Positions 35,361 through 46,173 of a stretch of 64,000 bases of DNA are shown one piece after another; position 1 is the stretch's first letter, and each line of letters starts with the position of its first letter. This stretch comes from Marmoricola sp. OAE513. Its GTDB lineage: Bacteria > Actinomycetota > Actinomycetes > Propionibacteriales > Nocardioidaceae. The DNA lies in NCBI RefSeq assembly GCF_040546585.1, contig NZ_JBEPOC010000001.1, positions 1,798,001-1,862,000 on the forward strand, written 5' to 3'. The notes under the pieces are model-generated. The model was given only the letters and a program-made list of their open reading frames with translations, was not told where the DNA came from and ran no database searches. A program made the translations under genes and the position numbers.

Positions 35361-38053
35361 CAGCTCTCCTCGGTGTCGGTGTCGTCAGCAGCGTCGGGGA
35401 CGACCTCGGAGCCGTCGGTGGGCTCGGCGACCGGTGCTGCCGGGTCGATTGTTGCATCCGCACCCTCGACGACCTCGCCCTCGACCTCGCCCTCGACCTC
35501 GTCGTCCTCCTCGCCGGCACGCTCGACGCTGCGGGCGACCACGGCGACCTCGTCACCCTTCTTCGGCGTCACGAACTTCACGCCCTGGGTGGAGCGGCCG
35601 GTCGCCCGGAAGTCCGCGTTGATCGGGCTGCGCACGACCTGACCACCGGAGGTGATGGACAGGACTTCGTCGCCGTCGACGACGATGAACGCGCCGACGA
35701 GTCCGCCGCGGTCCTCGTTGGTCAGCGCCATCGCCTTGATCCCGAGTCCACCGCGGGACTGCGTCCGGTAGTCCGAGATCCGGGTCCGCTTGGCGTAGCC
35801 GCCGTCGGTGATGGTGAAGACGTACTGGACCTGGACCTCGGCACCCTCGGCACCCTCGTCGAGCTCCTCGTTCGCGACCTGGTCGGCGCGGATCACCGAC
35901 ATGGACAGCACCGAGTCGCCTTCGCGGAACTTCATGCCCGTGACGCCCGATGTCGCACGGCCCATCGGGCGCAGCTGGTCGTTGGCGGCCGGGAACCGGA
36001 TCGCCTGGCCCTTGCGGGAGACGAGCAGGATGTGGTCCTCGTCGTGGACGAGCTCGGCGCCGATCAGCTCGTCGTCGTCCTCGCGGAAGTTGATCGCGAT
36101 GACGCCGGCCTGCCGCGGGCTGTTGTAGTCACCCAGCCGGGTCTTCTTGACCAGCCCGTTGCGGGTGGCGAGCACCAGGTACGGCGCCTGCTCGTAGTCA
36201 CGGATCGCCAGCACCTGGGCGATGTTCTCGTCGGGCTGGAAGCTGAGCAGTCCGGCAACGTGACCGCCCTTCGCGTCGCGCGAGGCCTCGGGCAGGTTGT
36301 ACGCCTTGGTCCGGTACACCCGACCGGCCGTGGTGAAGAACAGCAGCCAGTGGTGGTTGGTCGTCGAGATGAAGTGCTCGACCACGTCGTCACCGCGCAG
36401 CGACGCCCCGCGCACGCCCTTGCCGCCACGCTTCTGCGTCCGGTACTGGTCCGCGCGGGTGCGCTTGGCGTAACCGCCGCGCGTGATGGAGACGACCAGG
36501 TCCTCGTCGGGGATGAGGTCCTCCATCGACAGGTCGCCGTCGGCCGCGATGATCTGCGTCCGCCGGTCGTCGCCGTACTTGTCGACGATGGCGGCGAGCT
36601 CCTCGCCCACGATCGTGCGCTGGCGGGAGACGTTGGCGAGGATGTCGTTGAGGTCGGCGATCTCGAGCTCGATCTCGGCGAGGTCGTCGATGATCCGCTG
36701 GCGCTGCAGGGCGGCCAACGATCGCAGCTGCATGTCGAGGATCGCGTTGGCCTGGAGCTCGTCGATGTCCAGCAGCGCGATCAGGCCCACGCGTGCGTCG
36801 TTGGCGTCGGGCGAGCTCCGGATGAGGGCGATGACCTCGTCGAGCATGTCGAGCGCCTTGACCAGACCGCGCAGGATGTGGGCGCGCTCCTCGGCCTTCC
36901 GCAACCGGTACGCGGTCCGGCGCTGGATGACCTCGATCTGGTGGGCGACCCAGCTGCTGATGAACTGGTCGATGGTCAGGGTGCGCGGGACACCGTCGAC
37001 CAGCGCGAGCATGTTCGCCGAGAAGTTGGTCTGCAGCTCGGTGTGCTTGAGCAGGTTGTTGAGCACCACCCGGGCGACCGCGTCGCGCTTGAGCACGACG
37101 ACCAGCCGCTGACCCGTGCGACCAGAGGAGTCGTCACGCACGTCGGAGATGCCCTGCACCTTGCCGGAGTCGGCGAGCTCGGCGATCTTCAGCGCGAGGT
37201 TGTCCGGGTTCACCATGTAGGGCAGCTCGGTGATGGACAGGCAGGTCCGGCCCTTGTTGTCCTCGTCGATCTCGATGACCGCGCGCTGGGTGACCGAGCC
37301 GCGACCGGTGCGGTAGGCCTGCTCGATGCCCTGACGGCCCACGATCAGCGCGCCGTTGGGGAAGTCGGGTCCCTTGATCCGCTCGATGAGCGCGTCCTGC
37401 AGCTCTTCGCGGGTCGCGTCCGGGTGCTCGAGCGCCCACTGCGCACCCTCGGCGACCTCGCGCAGGTTGTGCGGCGGGATGTTCGTGGCCATGCCGACCG
37501 CGATGCCGGCCGACCCGTTGACGAGCAGGTTCGGGTAGCGCGACGGCAGGACGGTCGGCTCCTCGGAACGACCGTCGTAGTTCGGCTGGAAGTCGACGGT
37601 CTCCTCGGTGATGTCCCGGACCATCTCCAAGGCCAGCGGCGCCATGCGGCACTCGGTGTACCGCATGGCCGCGGCCGAGTCGTTGCCCGGCGAGCCGAAG
37701 TTGCCCTGCCCGTGGATCAGCGGCGCGCGCATCACCCACGGCTGCGCGAGCCGGACCAGGGTGTCGTAGATGGCGGTGTCGCCGTGCGGGTGGTACTGAC
37801 CCATCACGTCACCGACGACGCGCGAGCACTTCGAGAAGCCGCGGTCCGGCCGGTAGCCGCCGTCGTACATCGCGTAGAGCACGCGACGGTGGACAGGCTT
37901 CAGCCCGTCGCGCACGTCGGGCAGCGCGCGGCCGACGATGACCGCCATCGCGTAGTCGATGTACGCGCGCTGCATCGAGGTCTGCAGCTCGATCGGCTGG
38001 ATCCGGCCGCTGGGGCCGTTCGAGGCGGCGTCTTCGGTGGGGGTCTCGGTCAT
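35360..38053 (-). CDS. gyrA: DNA gyrase subunit A
   Basis: Predicted 897 aa. Breakage-reunion domain with the catalytic Tyr132 ([11 protein letters not shown]); six C-terminal beta-pinwheel blades, with the GyrA box-like QRRGGKG segment in the linker to blade one; and a long acidic Glu/Asp/Ala tail. The quinolone region reads [10 protein letters not shown], so the site equivalent to E. coli Ser83 is Thr93 and the Asp87 equivalent is Asp97, a wild-type-looking pattern. Introduces negative supercoils with GyrB. It lies 13 bp behind gyrB and is coupled to the DUF3566 gene. Confidence 0.98.
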   Translation of the reverse strand: MTETPTEDAASNGPSGRIQPIELQTSMQRAYIDYAMAVIVGRALPDVRDGLKPVHRRVLYAMYDGGYRPDRGFSKCSRVVGDVMGQYHPHGDTAIYDTLVRLAQPWVMRAPLIHGQGNFGSPGNDSAAAMRYTECRMAPLALEMVRDITEETVDFQPNYDGRSEEPTVLPSRYPNLLVNGSAGIAVGMATNIPPHNLREVAEGAQWALEHPDATREELQDALIERIKGPDFPNGALIVGRQGIEQAYRTGRGSVTQRAVIEIDEDNKGRTCLSITELPYMVNPDNLALKIAELADSGKVQGISDVRDDSSGRTGQRLVVVLKRDAVARVVLNNLLKHTELQTNFSANMLALVDGVPRTLTIDQFISSWVAHQIEVIQRRTAYRLRKAEERAHILRGLVKALDMLDEVIALIRSSPDANDARVGLIALLDIDELQANAILDMQLRSLAALQRQRIIDDLAEIELEIADLNDILANVSRQRTIVGEELAAIVDKYGDDRRTQIIAADGDLSMEDLIPDEDLVVSITRGGYAKRTRADQYRTQKRGGKGVRGASLRGDDVVEHFISTTNHHWLLFFTTAGRVYRTKAYNLPEASRDAKGGHVAGLLSFQPDENIAQVLAIRDYEQAPYLVLATRNGLVKKTRLGDYNSPRQAGVIAINFREDDDELIGAELVHDEDHILLVSRKGQAIRFPAANDQLRPMGRATSGVTGMKFREGDSVLSMSVIRADQVANEELDEGAEGAEVQVQYVFTITDGGYAKRTRISDYRTQSRGGLGIKAMALTNEDRGGLVGAFIVVDGDEVLSITSGGQVVRSPINADFRATGRSTQGVKFVTPKKGDEVAVVARSVERAGEEDDEVEGEVEGEVVEGADATIDPAAPVAEPTDGSEVVPDAADDTDTEES

Positions 38054-38066
38054 GGAGGTTTCCTAC

Positions 38067-40175
38067 TCAGATGTCGAGGAAGCGAACGTCTTTGGCATTG
38101 CGCTGGATGAACGACCTGCGTTGCTCGACGTCCTCACCCATCAGGGTCGAGAAGATCTCGTCGGCCTGGGCGGCGTCGTCCAGGGTGACCTGGAGCATCA
38201 GCCGCGCGTCCGGGTTCATGGTGGTCTCCCACAGCTCCTCGGCGTTCATCTCGCCGAGACCCTTGTAGCGCTGCACCGGGTTCTCCTTGGGCAGCTTCTT
38301 CCCCTGGGAGATGCCGTCGGCCATCATCGCGTCCCGCTCGGCGTCGGAGTAGACGAACTCGTGCTCGGCGGGCTTGTTCCACCGGATGCGGTAGAGCGGC
38401 GGCTGCGCCATGTAGACGTAGCCCTGCTCGATGAGCGGCTTCATGAAGCGGAAGAGCAGCGTCAGCAGCAGGGTGTTGATGTGGTGGCCGTCGACATCGG
38501 CGTCAGCCATCAGCACCACCTTGTGGTACCGCAGCTTCTCGATGTTGAACTCTTCGTGGATGCCGGTGCCGAGGGCCGAGATGATCGCCTGGACCTCGGT
38601 GTTCGCGAGCACCTTGTCGATGCGCGCCTTCTCGACGTTGAGGATCTTTCCGCGGATCGGCAGGATCGCCTGGACCCGCGGGTCGCGGCCCTGACGGGCG
38701 GAACCGCCGGCCGAGTCGCCCTCGACAATGAAGACCTCGCACTCCTCGGGGTTGGTCGACTGGCAGTCCGAGAGCTTGCCGGGGAGTCCGCCACCGCCGA
38801 GGAGCCCCTTGCGGTTGCGCGCCAGGTCGCGCGCCTTGCGCGCCGCGATCCGGGCCGAGGCAGCGGCCTGCGCCTTGCGGATGATCTCCTTGCCCTCGGC
38901 CGGGTTCTGCTCGAGCCAGGCACCGAGCTGGTCGTTGACCACGGACTGCACGAAGCCCTTGGCCTCGGTGTTGCCGAGCTTCGCCTTGGTCTGGCCCTCG
39001 AACTGCGGGTTGGAGATCTTGAGGCTGATGATCGCGGTGAGACCCTCGCGGATGTCGTCACCGGTCAGCCGGTCCTCCTTCTTCTTGATCAGGCCCCACT
39101 CCTCGCCCCACCGGTTGACCAGCGAGGTGAGGGCTGCACGGAAGCCTTCCTCGTGCGTCCCGCCCTCAGGAGTGTTGATCGTGTTGGCGAAGGTGTGCAC
39201 CGACTCGTTGTACGACGACGCCTGCCACTGCATCGCGAGCTCGAGGCTCATCGGGTTCGGCGCGTCGTCACCGGTCTCCGCCTCGGTGGAGATGATCGCG
39301 CTGATGGGTGCCTTGCGGCGGTTCAGGAACTCGACGTAGTCGACCAGGCCGCGCTCGTACTCGAAGACCTGCTCCAGCGCCTTGTGCCCGTCGACGTCGG
39401 TGGAGTGGATCTCCGACGCGGCCTCGGCCACGCCGGTGACGCCGTCCGTGTCGTCGACCGTGCCGTCCTCGACGGCCTCGGCGATCTCCTCGGCCTTGGG
39501 GCGGGCGTCCCGCAGCTCGATCCGCAGGCCCTTGTTGAGGAAGGCCATCTCGCGGAACCGTGTCGAGATCGTCTCGAGGGTGTAGTCGGTGGTCTCGAAG
39601 ATGTCGGGGGAGGCCCACCAGGTGACGGTGGTGCCGGTGCGCTCGCCGTCCTCGAGCGGACGGACCTGGCGCAGGGCGTAGTCCGGGCTGCCGAGCGAGA
39701 ACTCCTGCTCCCACAGGAAGCCGCGGTTCTTCACCTGCAGGTGCAGCTTGTCCGAGAGCGCGTTGACCACCGAGGAGCCGACACCGTGCAGACCGCCGGA
39801 GACCTTGTAGCCGCCACCACCGAACTTGCCGCCCGCGTGCAGGACGGTCAGGGCGAGCGTTGCTGCGGGCAGCTCCTGGCCGGGCGCGGTGTCGGTCGGG
39901 ATGCCGCGACCGTTGTCGGTGACGCTGACCGAGCCGTCGGCGTTGAGCGTCACGTTGACCGTGTCGCAGTAGCCGGCCAGGGCCTCGTCGACCGCGTTGT
40001 CCACGATCTCCCAGATCAGGTGGTGCAGACCCCGTTCACCGGTGGAACCGATGTACATGCCCGGACGCTTGCGAACCGCTTCGAGACCCTCGAGGACCTG
40101 AATCGCACTGGCGTCGTAGCTGCCCTCTTCGACCGCGGATCCGATGCTGCCTTCGGTCTGGACTTCGTCGGCCAC
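38067..40175 (-). CDS. gyrB: DNA gyrase subunit B
   Basis: Predicted 702 aa. GHKL ATPase domain ([15 protein letters not shown] with the catalytic-site acidic residues, then DNGRGIP and [14 protein letters not shown]), transducer domain, and TOPRIM domain with EGDSAGGSA and the metal-binding DADVDGHHI. The C-terminal RYKGLGEMN contacts GyrA. A Glu/Asp-rich insert (about 230-260) is seen in the transducer. The gene starts after a 282-bp spacer from dciA, long enough for its own promoter. No other feature is seen in that spacer. Confidence 0.98.
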   Translation of the reverse strand: MADEVQTEGSIGSAVEEGSYDASAIQVLEGLEAVRKRPGMYIGSTGERGLHHLIWEIVDNAVDEALAGYCDTVNVTLNADGSVSVTDNGRGIPTDTAPGQELPAATLALTVLHAGGKFGGGGYKVSGGLHGVGSSVVNALSDKLHLQVKNRGFLWEQEFSLGSPDYALRQVRPLEDGERTGTTVTWWASPDIFETTDYTLETISTRFREMAFLNKGLRIELRDARPKAEEIAEAVEDGTVDDTDGVTGVAEAASEIHSTDVDGHKALEQVFEYERGLVDYVEFLNRRKAPISAIISTEAETGDDAPNPMSLELAMQWQASSYNESVHTFANTINTPEGGTHEEGFRAALTSLVNRWGEEWGLIKKKEDRLTGDDIREGLTAIISLKISNPQFEGQTKAKLGNTEAKGFVQSVVNDQLGAWLEQNPAEGKEIIRKAQAAASARIAARKARDLARNRKGLLGGGGLPGKLSDCQSTNPEECEVFIVEGDSAGGSARQGRDPRVQAILPIRGKILNVEKARIDKVLANTEVQAIISALGTGIHEEFNIEKLRYHKVVLMADADVDGHHINTLLLTLLFRFMKPLIEQGYVYMAQPPLYRIRWNKPAEHEFVYSDAERDAMMADGISQGKKLPKENPVQRYKGLGEMNAEELWETTMNPDARLMLQVTLDDAAQADEIFSTLMGEDVEQRRSFIQRNAKDVRFLDI

Positions 40176-40457
40176 TGTTCCCTCTTCACTGGTTGCCCGG
40201 ACTGTGCGCTGATGACACAGAAATGGCCGTCCGCGTAGCGCCTCTCAGCTCGGACGACCATGGCTCAGTCTACCCGTCAGGGGCCTCAAATCACGGGTGC
40301 CGTACGCCGAATGGGGGGAACAACGCCAAAAAGATGCCCTGTGAGGGCCCAGAGTGGCCCTTTGGCCCGATTTCAGGCCGGGAGGTGAGGTCCTGTACGT
40401 CCGTGAGGCCCGCAGATCGGCACTGAGGCCCTCCCGCTGCTCGCCGGAGCACACCGA

Positions 40458-41057
40458 TCACCCATAGGTGTCACGCGGCCCGCGGCCCTTGACCCGGAAC
40501 CGCCCGCTGGTCCATTTCGGGACGTGCGGGCCGAGGACGTCGATGACCTCGATGGTGCCGTCCCCGAGCTCCTCGTTCAGTCGTCGTACGACGGTTCCGG
40601 CGAGCATCTTCATCTGCGTCGCCCAGGCCGTCGAGTCGGTGCGGACGACGAGCCGTCCCTCGGCGTACGACTCGGGGGTGACGTGGTTGGCGACCTCCTG
40701 GCCGACGATCGCCCCCCACCGGGTGAACACGCCGTGGACCCGGAGCTCGGTCTGCCAGCCCTGCTCGGAGACGAACCGCCCGAGCGAGGCGTCCAGGGTC
40801 TGGGGGTCCCGGTCGTCGGGGTGCGAGGAGCTGGACCTCGGCTGCACCCGCTGGGGTGCCTTGCCCGTACGCCGGCGCAGCGGTCCGGTCTTGCCGGCGA
40901 GCCCGCGCGCGATGCTGCGGGCGAGGTCGAGCCCGCTCTCGTCGTGCTCGTCCGCCGCGCCGCCCACGGTCCCCGAGCTGCCCCCGGTCGTCGAGCTTGC
41001 CGAGACGTCCCCCGGGTTCGCGCCGGTCTCGTCCCCCGGACGTTCGTCCTCACCCAT
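40458..41057 (-). CDS. dciA: DciA/DUF721 family protein (helicase loader type)
   Basis: Predicted 199 aa. A disordered Gly/Ser/Asp-rich N-terminus (1-90) is followed by the DUF721 domain ([28 protein letters not shown], then [18 protein letters not shown]). DciA-type proteins load the DnaB helicase in bacteria without DnaC or DnaI. The ATG overlaps the recF stop by 8 bp. The N-terminal SASSTTGGS segment is encoded by a copy of the dispersed repeat (about 40979-41006), so it was probably inserted in frame. Confidence 0.9.
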   Translation of the reverse strand: MGEDERPGDETGANPGDVSASSTTGGSSGTVGGAADEHDESGLDLARSIARGLAGKTGPLRRRTGKAPQRVQPRSSSSHPDDRDPQTLDASLGRFVSEQGWQTELRVHGVFTRWGAIVGQEVANHVTPESYAEGRLVVRTDSTAWATQMKMLAGTVVRRLNEELGDGTIEVIDVLGPHVPKWTSGRFRVKGRGPRDTYG

Positions 41058-42180
41058 CGAGGGTCACCTCGCCCCCGGCGACGGTGAAACGGCGACCCCG
41101 CAGCTGCTCGGGGATGTCCTCCCCGACGGCTGCGGTGATCAGCACCTGCTCGGCGTCGGCGACCAGGTCGGCCAGCTGCGCACGGCGTCCGGCGTCGAGC
41201 TCGGCGAACACGTCGTCCAGGATCAGCACCGGGTCGTCGCCGCTGGACCGGAGCAGGTCGTACGACGCGAGCCGCAGCGCGAGCGCGAAGGACCAGGACT
41301 CGCCGTGGCTCGCGTACCCCTTCACCGGCAGGTCCCCGAGCGAGACCATCAGCTCGTCGCGGTGCGGGCCGACCAGGGTGAGCGCCCGGTCGAGCTCGTC
41401 GGGCCGCCGCCGCTGGAGCTCGGCGTGCAGCTGGTCCTCCAGCGGGGTGCCGTCGCCGCTGAGCTCGAAGCTCGGCCGGTAGACGAGCACGGCGTCGTCG
41501 CGGTTCGCTCCCCGAGCCACAGCCTCGTACGCCTTGCCGGCCAGGGGCTGGAGGTCCTCGACCAGCTGCGTCCGGCGCCGCATCATCTCGGCGCCGAGCT
41601 CGGAGAGTCGGGCGTCCCAGACGGCGAGGGTGGAGATCAGCGTCTCGTCGGACTGCCGGCCGCGCCGGTTGGCCCGGGCGGTCTTCAGGAGCGAGTTGCG
41701 CTGCTTGAGAACTCGCTCGTAGTCGGCGCGGATCCCCGCGTAGCGGGGCGAGATCTGGACCAGGAGGTCGTCCATGAAGCGGCGTCGGTCCGACGGATCA
41801 CCCTTGACCAGCGACAGGTCTTCCGGGGAGAAGACGACGGTTTTGACCAGGCCGAGGAGCTCCTTGGCCTTGGGCAGCGGCGACCTGTTGATGCGTGCGC
41901 GGTTCGACTTCCCGGGGTTGATCTCGATCTCCAGCACCGCGCGCCGCTCGTCACGCACCACCGCGGCGCGGACGATCGCCTGGCTCGCGCCCTGTCGGAC
42001 CAGCGGCGCATCAGCAGCCACCCGGTGCGAGGACAGGCTGGAGAGGTAGTCGATGGCCTCGACCAGGTTGGTCTTCCCCTGGCCGTTGCGTCCGACGAAC
42101 GCGGTGACGCCCGGGCCGATCTCGACCTCGACGCCTGCGTAGGACCGGAAGTCGTGCAGGCTCAGGTGGGCGACGTACAC
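41050..42180 (-). CDS. recF: DNA repair and recombination protein RecF
   Basis: Predicted 376 aa SMC-like ATPase. Walker A GRNGQGKT (30-37), signature [14 protein letters not shown], Walker [13 protein letters not shown]. It loads RecA onto gapped DNA with RecO and RecR. The start GTG 42180 ([14 protein letters not shown]) is chosen to match family N-termini; a longer start at 42243 would overlap gnd. gnd ends 7 bp upstream. Confidence 0.96.
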   Translation of the reverse strand: MYVAHLSLHDFRSYAGVEVEIGPGVTAFVGRNGQGKTNLVEAIDYLSSLSSHRVAADAPLVRQGASQAIVRAAVVRDERRAVLEIEINPGKSNRARINRSPLPKAKELLGLVKTVVFSPEDLSLVKGDPSDRRRFMDDLLVQISPRYAGIRADYERVLKQRNSLLKTARANRRGRQSDETLISTLAVWDARLSELGAEMMRRRTQLVEDLQPLAGKAYEAVARGANRDDAVLVYRPSFELSGDGTPLEDQLHAELQRRRPDELDRALTLVGPHRDELMVSLGDLPVKGYASHGESWSFALALRLASYDLLRSSGDDPVLILDDVFAELDAGRRAQLADLVADAEQVLITAAVGEDIPEQLRGRRFTVAGGEVTLDG

Positions 42181-42187
42181 GGTGGTG

Positions 42188-43093
42188 CTACTCGGGGGAG
42201 GCGTCCCCGCCCGGGGGCGGCTCGGTGTGCAGCGCGTGACCACCGAACTGGTTGCGCATGGCGGCGATCGCCTTCATCGCCGGACTGTCGTCCTGCCGCG
42301 AGACGAACCGCGCGTACAGGGCGGCCGTGATCGCCGGGGTCGCGACGGCGTTGTCGATGCCGGCCTCGACGGTCCACCGTCCCTCGCCGGAGTCGTCCGC
42401 GTAGCCTCGGATCCCTTCCAGGGAAGGCTTCTCGTCGAGCGCAGCAACCAGCAGGTCGAGCAGCCAGGACCGGATGACAGTCCCTTCCTTCCAGGAGCGG
42501 AAGACCTCGGTGACGTTGTCGACGATGTCGACCGTCTCAAGCAGCTCCCAGCCCTCGGCGTAGGACTGCATGATCGCGTACTCGATGCCGTTGTGGACCA
42601 TCTTGGAGAAGTGCCCGGCGCCGACCTTGCCGGCGTGGACCCAGCCGAAGTCGCCCTCGGGCTTGAGGGTGTCGAAGACCGGCTGCACCTTCTCGATGTC
42701 CTCGGCCGTGCCGCCCGCCATCAGCGCGTAGCCGTTCTCCAGACCCCAGACTCCGCCGGAGACACCGCAGTCGACGAAGCCGATGCCCTTCGCAGCGAGC
42801 GCCTCGGCGTGCCGGATGTCCTCGGTCCACCGCGAGTTCCCACCGTCGACGATGAGGTCGCCCTCGGTGAGCAGTTCACCGAGCTCCGTGATCACGCTGT
42901 CGGTGATCGCGCCGGCCGGCACCATCACCCAGACCACCTTCGGGCCCGGCAGCTCGGCGACCATCGCCTCCAGGGACGCCGCGTCCGAGATGCTCTGGTC
43001 GCGGTCGTAGCCGACGACGGTGTGACCGCCGTTGCGCAACCGGGTGCGCATGTTGCCACCCATCTTGCCGAGGCCGACGAGTCCTAGGTGCAT
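42188..43093 (-). CDS. gnd: 6-phosphogluconate dehydrogenase, decarboxylating (short, GntZ type)
   Basis: Predicted 301 aa, the short form typical of actinomycetes. The N-terminal NAD(P)-binding Rossmann ([15 protein letters not shown]) is followed by [24 protein letters not shown] and the catalytic KMVHNGIEY. It converts 6-phosphogluconate to ribulose-5-phosphate and CO2 in the pentose phosphate pathway. The position between dnaN and recF is common in this group and has no obvious replication role. The start is 34 bp after dnaN. Confidence 0.96.
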   Translation of the reverse strand: MHLGLVGLGKMGGNMRTRLRNGGHTVVGYDRDQSISDAASLEAMVAELPGPKVVWVMVPAGAITDSVITELGELLTEGDLIVDGGNSRWTEDIRHAEALAAKGIGFVDCGVSGGVWGLENGYALMAGGTAEDIEKVQPVFDTLKPEGDFGWVHAGKVGAGHFSKMVHNGIEYAIMQSYAEGWELLETVDIVDNVTEVFRSWKEGTVIRSWLLDLLVAALDEKPSLEGIRGYADDSGEGRWTVEAGIDNAVATPAITAALYARFVSRQDDSPAMKAIAAMRNQFGGHALHTEPPPGGDASPE

Positions 43094-43127
43094 GCGCGGG
43101 ACGTCCTTCCCTGAGCTGAGTCCAGGA

Positions 43128-44294
43128 TCAGGAGGAGAGCAGACGGCGCGGCATCAGCAGGTACTTGAAGCTCGAGCCCGTGTCTGCACTGCTCGCTTCG
43201 AGTGAATCCACTCCCGAGAGTACGACAGGCTTCGCAGAAGTCGTGAACGCCAGCTCGACGTGCGACGTCTCCAGCGCGGTCAGTCCGTCGAGGAGGAACT
43301 GCGGGTTGAAGCCCGTGGTCAGGTCGTCACCGGTGATGTTGGCCTCGATGGACTCGCTCGCCATCGCCTCCTCGCCCGAACCGGCGTCGAGGACGAGGAC
43401 ACCGTCACCGAAGGCGAGCTGCACCGCGGTGTTGCGCTCGGCGACCAGGGCGACCCGCTTGACCGCGTTGATGAGGTCCTCACGGCTGACGACGGCGAGG
43501 GTCAGGTGCTCGCTGGGGAACAGCGAACGGACCTTCGGGAACTCGCCGTCGAGCAGGCGTGTCGTCGTACGGCGGATGCCACCACCGGCGGAACCCTCGA
43601 AGCCGATGATCCCCTCTCCCGCGCCGGAGCTGGACAGAGCGATCGAGATCTCAGCGCCGCCGGTCAGGGACTTGGCGGTGTCCGCAAGGACCTTGGCCGG
43701 GACCAGGGCGGCGGTGGAGATGTCGGGAGTGCCCGGGTTCCACTCGAGCTCACGCTGGGAGAGGCGGAAGCGGTCCGTGGCGAGCATCGAGATCGAGCTG
43801 CCGTCGAGCTCGAGCCGCACCCCGGTCAGGACCGGCAGCATGTCGTCGCGACCGGCAGCGGTGACGGCCTGGCCGACCGCGTGGGCGAACTCGGTGCTGC
43901 TCACCTTGCCGCGGGACTCGGGCATGGGCGGCAGCGACGGGTAGTCCTCGACCGGCATGGTCTGCAGGCTGAAGCGGGCCGAGCCACAAGTCAGGCTGAC
44001 CTTCGGGCCGTCGATCTGCATCTCGACGGGTTTGTTGGGCAGGCTCCGGCAGATGTCAGCGAGCAGACGACCGGAGACGAGCGCGCGTCCTTCGATGGAG
44101 ACGTCAGCGTTGAGCGTGGCCCTCGCGGAGGTCTCGTAGTCGAAGGTGGAGAGCTGCAGGCCGTCGGTGCCGTCGACGGTGCCGGCTTCGATGAGGAGGC
44201 CGGCGAGCACCGGAGCGCTCGGGCGCAGGGGGAGGGCGCGGGCCGTCCAGGCGACGGCGTCAGCGAGAACATCGCGCTCGACACGGAACTTCAC
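43128..44294 (-). CDS. dnaN: DNA polymerase III beta sliding clamp
   Basis: Predicted 388 aa, three clamp domains (VKFRVERDVLADAVAWTARALPLRPSAPVLAGLL start; the C-terminal YLLMPRRL motif forms part of the peptide-binding cleft). The ring-shaped dimer holds polymerase III on DNA. The GTG start at 44294 has GGAGG 8 bases upstream; the longer upstream frame lacks this. It lies directly downstream of oriC on the leftward leading strand. Confidence 0.98.
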   Translation of the reverse strand: MKFRVERDVLADAVAWTARALPLRPSAPVLAGLLIEAGTVDGTDGLQLSTFDYETSARATLNADVSIEGRALVSGRLLADICRSLPNKPVEMQIDGPKVSLTCGSARFSLQTMPVEDYPSLPPMPESRGKVSSTEFAHAVGQAVTAAGRDDMLPVLTGVRLELDGSSISMLATDRFRLSQRELEWNPGTPDISTAALVPAKVLADTAKSLTGGAEISIALSSSGAGEGIIGFEGSAGGGIRRTTTRLLDGEFPKVRSLFPSEHLTLAVVSREDLINAVKRVALVAERNTAVQLAFGDGVLVLDAGSGEEAMASESIEANITGDDLTTGFNPQFLLDGLTALETSHVELAFTTSAKPVVLSGVDSLEASSADTGSSFKYLLMPRRLLSS

Positions 44295-44661
44295 GGGTGT
44301 TGCCTCCTGCAGGTCTGCCGCGAGGTGAGGTCTCACGTCTCGGGATGGGCATCCTGCCACGCGGACCGGTTCGAGGGGAGGTTGTCCCCAAGGAGGGGAC
44401 GTTCCGGTTGTTGCGCGGCGAGGGATGAATGAATAGATCTAGTCGTAGTAGTAGGGCCGGTGGATTCTGTGGACAAGACATGTAACTGCAGGTCATCGAC
44501 AGTTTTCTTGTCCTCAGCGCCTGTGGATCCAGCGCCGGCCAACTACAAGTTCCTGTGGTCTGTACTTCGGGTTGTGCACGGTTGTGCTTGCTTCTCCACA
44601 CGTCGTCCCCAGGTGCTCCACGACGTGAGCCGCGGTTAACCACAGGTTCGGCGGGTGTGCC
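44295..44661. other. oriC: oriC: dnaA-dnaN intergenic region with DnaA boxes
   Basis: A 367-bp gap between dnaN and dnaA. DnaA boxes (consensus TTGTCCACA/TTATCCACA): a perfect one on the minus strand at 44468-44476; one-mismatch boxes at 44382-44390 (TTGTCCCCA), 44508-44516 (TTGTCCTCA) and 44636-44644 (TTAACCACA). Weaker sites (TTGTGCACG near 44572, GGATCCACA reverse near 44522) are also seen. An AT-richer tract lies at 44425-44453. Gene direction on both sides also places the origin here or in the dnaA-rpmH gap. The dnaN promoter must also lie in this stretch. Confidence 0.85.
44425..44476 (-). other. Putative basal unwinding element (DnaA box plus DnaA-trios)
   Basis: Read on the minus strand from 44476: TTGTCCACA, then a degenerate box GAATCCACC (44467-44459), a GGCC step, then CTACTACTACGACTAGATC (44454-44436) and CTATTCATTCAT (44436-44425). 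This is the order of the Bacillus subtilis unwinding element, where DnaA boxes and a GC step precede CTA-type trinucleotides (3'-GAT-5' trios) and the AT-rich unwinding site. Confidence 0.7.
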
Positions 44662-46173
44662 TCAGACCTGCTTGGCCTGCTGCTTGATCCTCATGGTGAG
44701 CTCGTTGACCGTCTTGTAGGTGGTCTGCCGCTCGGCCAGGTCCTTGCGGATCCGGCGCTCGGCATTCATGACGGTGGTGTGGTCGCGGCCGCCGAACTGC
44801 TGGCCGATCTTCGGCAGCGACATGTCGGTCAGCTCGCGGCAGAGGTACATCGCGATCTGGCGTGCCGTGACCAGGGCCCGGGTCCGGCTCGGCCCGCACA
44901 GGTCCTCGATGCTGAACGAGTGGTACGACGCGGTCTGCGCGATGATCAGCCCGGCCGTCACCTGGGGCTCGCCGCCTTCCGGGATCAGGTCCTTCAGCAC
45001 GATCTCCGCCAGGGTCATGTCGACCTCCTGGTGGTTGATGCTCGCGAACGCGGTCACGCGGATCAGGGCGCCCTCGAGCTCTCGGATGTTGGTCTGGATC
45101 CGGGAGGCGATGAACTCGAGCACGTCGGCCGGCGCGTGCAGGCGGTCGGCGGCGGCCTTCTTGCGGAGGATCGCGATCCTGGTCTCGAGGTCGGGCGGCT
45201 GGACGTCGGTGAGCAGTCCCCACTCGAAGCGGTTGCGCAACCGGTCCTCGAGCTGGGTGAGGCGCTTGGGCGGTCGGTCCGAGCTGATCACGATCTGCTT
45301 GTTGGCGTTGTGCAGCGTGTTGAAGGTGTGGAAGAACTCCTCCTGCGTCTGCTGCTTTCCTTCGAGGAACTGGATGTCGTCGATCAGCAGGACGTCGACG
45401 TCGCGGTACCGGCGCTGCAACGCAGCGGTGTTCGCGTCCTTGATCGCGTTGATGACGTCGTTGGTGAAGGCCTCGGAGGACACGTACCGGATCTTCGCGC
45501 CGGTGTAGAGGCTTCGCACGTAGTGACCGATCGCGTGCAGCAGGTGGGTCTTGCCCAGACCGGAGTCGCCGTAGACGAGCAGAGGGTTGTAGGCCTTGCC
45601 CGGTGCCTCGGCCACGGCGACGGCAGCTGCGTGGGCGAACCTGTTCGAGGACCCGATCACGAAGGTCTCGAAGGTGTACCGCGGGTTGAGCGGGCTGTCC
45701 GGGATCCCGGTGGTGAGCGATGCACCCCCCAGGATATTTGTAGACAAAGATCCTTGTTGATTAAGTGACGAGTCTCTTTGTGGCTCCTGATTGAGCGCGG
45801 TGGCGGGCCCGATCTCGGGGGCGACGGTGTTGTCCGCCTCCGCGGTGTCGGGGTTGGCGACGGCCTCGGTGTGCGGCAGGTTGGCCAGGTCGTCGGGAGT
45901 CGAGAGCGACTCGTCGACGCTGACCGCGATCCGGATCGGCCGGTTGAGCGAGTCGCTGAGAGCGTCCTCGAGCCGGGTGCGCAGTCGACCCTCGAGCTGG
46001 CTGCGGGTGAACTCGTTCGGCACCGCGATCACTGCGGTGTTCTCGGCGAGCATGACCGGTTGGCTGGAGGAGAGCCAAGCGCGCTGGTTGGGGGCAAGAC
46101 TGTCGAGGATCGCCGGCCACAGTGCGTCGAGCTCTCGCCCGGTCCCGCTGTTCCCGCCTGTTGCTGACTCCAC
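44662..46173 (-). CDS. dnaA: Chromosomal replication initiator DnaA
   Basis: Predicted 503 aa from GTG 46173 (GGGAG 12 bases upstream); GTGs at 46212 and 46224 are alternatives. Domain I (residues 1-85) is followed by the variable linker domain II (about 86-160), the AAA+ domain with GDSGLGKT (about 200-207), LLIDDIQFL and the arginine finger region NRFEWGLL, and domain IV with the DnaA-box-binding GGRDHTTVMNAERRI. Within domain II a run of rare AT-rich codons (45736-45778) stands out in this GC-rich gene. Transcribed towards oriC. Confidence 0.97.
   Translation of the reverse strand: MESATGGNSGTGRELDALWPAILDSLAPNQRAWLSSSQPVMLAENTAVIAVPNEFTRSQLEGRLRTRLEDALSDSLNRPIRIAVSVDESLSTPDDLANLPHTEAVANPDTAEADNTVAPEIGPATALNQEPQRDSSLNQQGSLSTNILGGASLTTGIPDSPLNPRYTFETFVIGSSNRFAHAAAVAVAEAPGKAYNPLLVYGDSGLGKTHLLHAIGHYVRSLYTGAKIRYVSSEAFTNDVINAIKDANTAALQRRYRDVDVLLIDDIQFLEGKQQTQEEFFHTFNTLHNANKQIVISSDRPPKRLTQLEDRLRNRFEWGLLTDVQPPDLETRIAILRKKAAADRLHAPADVLEFIASRIQTNIRELEGALIRVTAFASINHQEVDMTLAEIVLKDLIPEGGEPQVTAGLIIAQTASYHSFSIEDLCGPSRTRALVTARQIAMYLCRELTDMSLPKIGQQFGGRDHTTVMNAERRIRKDLAERQTTYKTVNELTMRIKQQAKQV
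45733..45785. other. Low-GC patch inside dnaA domain II
   Basis: About 50 bp encoding RDSSLNQQGSLSTNILGG on the minus strand. It uses codons such as AGA, CTT, AAT, CAA, TCT, ACA and AAT that are rare in the surrounding genes. It contains ATTTGTAGACAAAGAT (45736-45751), which differs by one base from 51881-51896 behind parB. Confidence 0.6.

Noticed and set aside
35282-40238. Long plus-strand frames over gyrA and gyrB
   Set aside because: They are antisense shadows of two unmistakable gyrase genes.
45736-45751. The low-GC dnaA patch as a frameshift or sequencing error
   Set aside because: The dnaA frame is continuous across it and both flanking domains are in the same frame.
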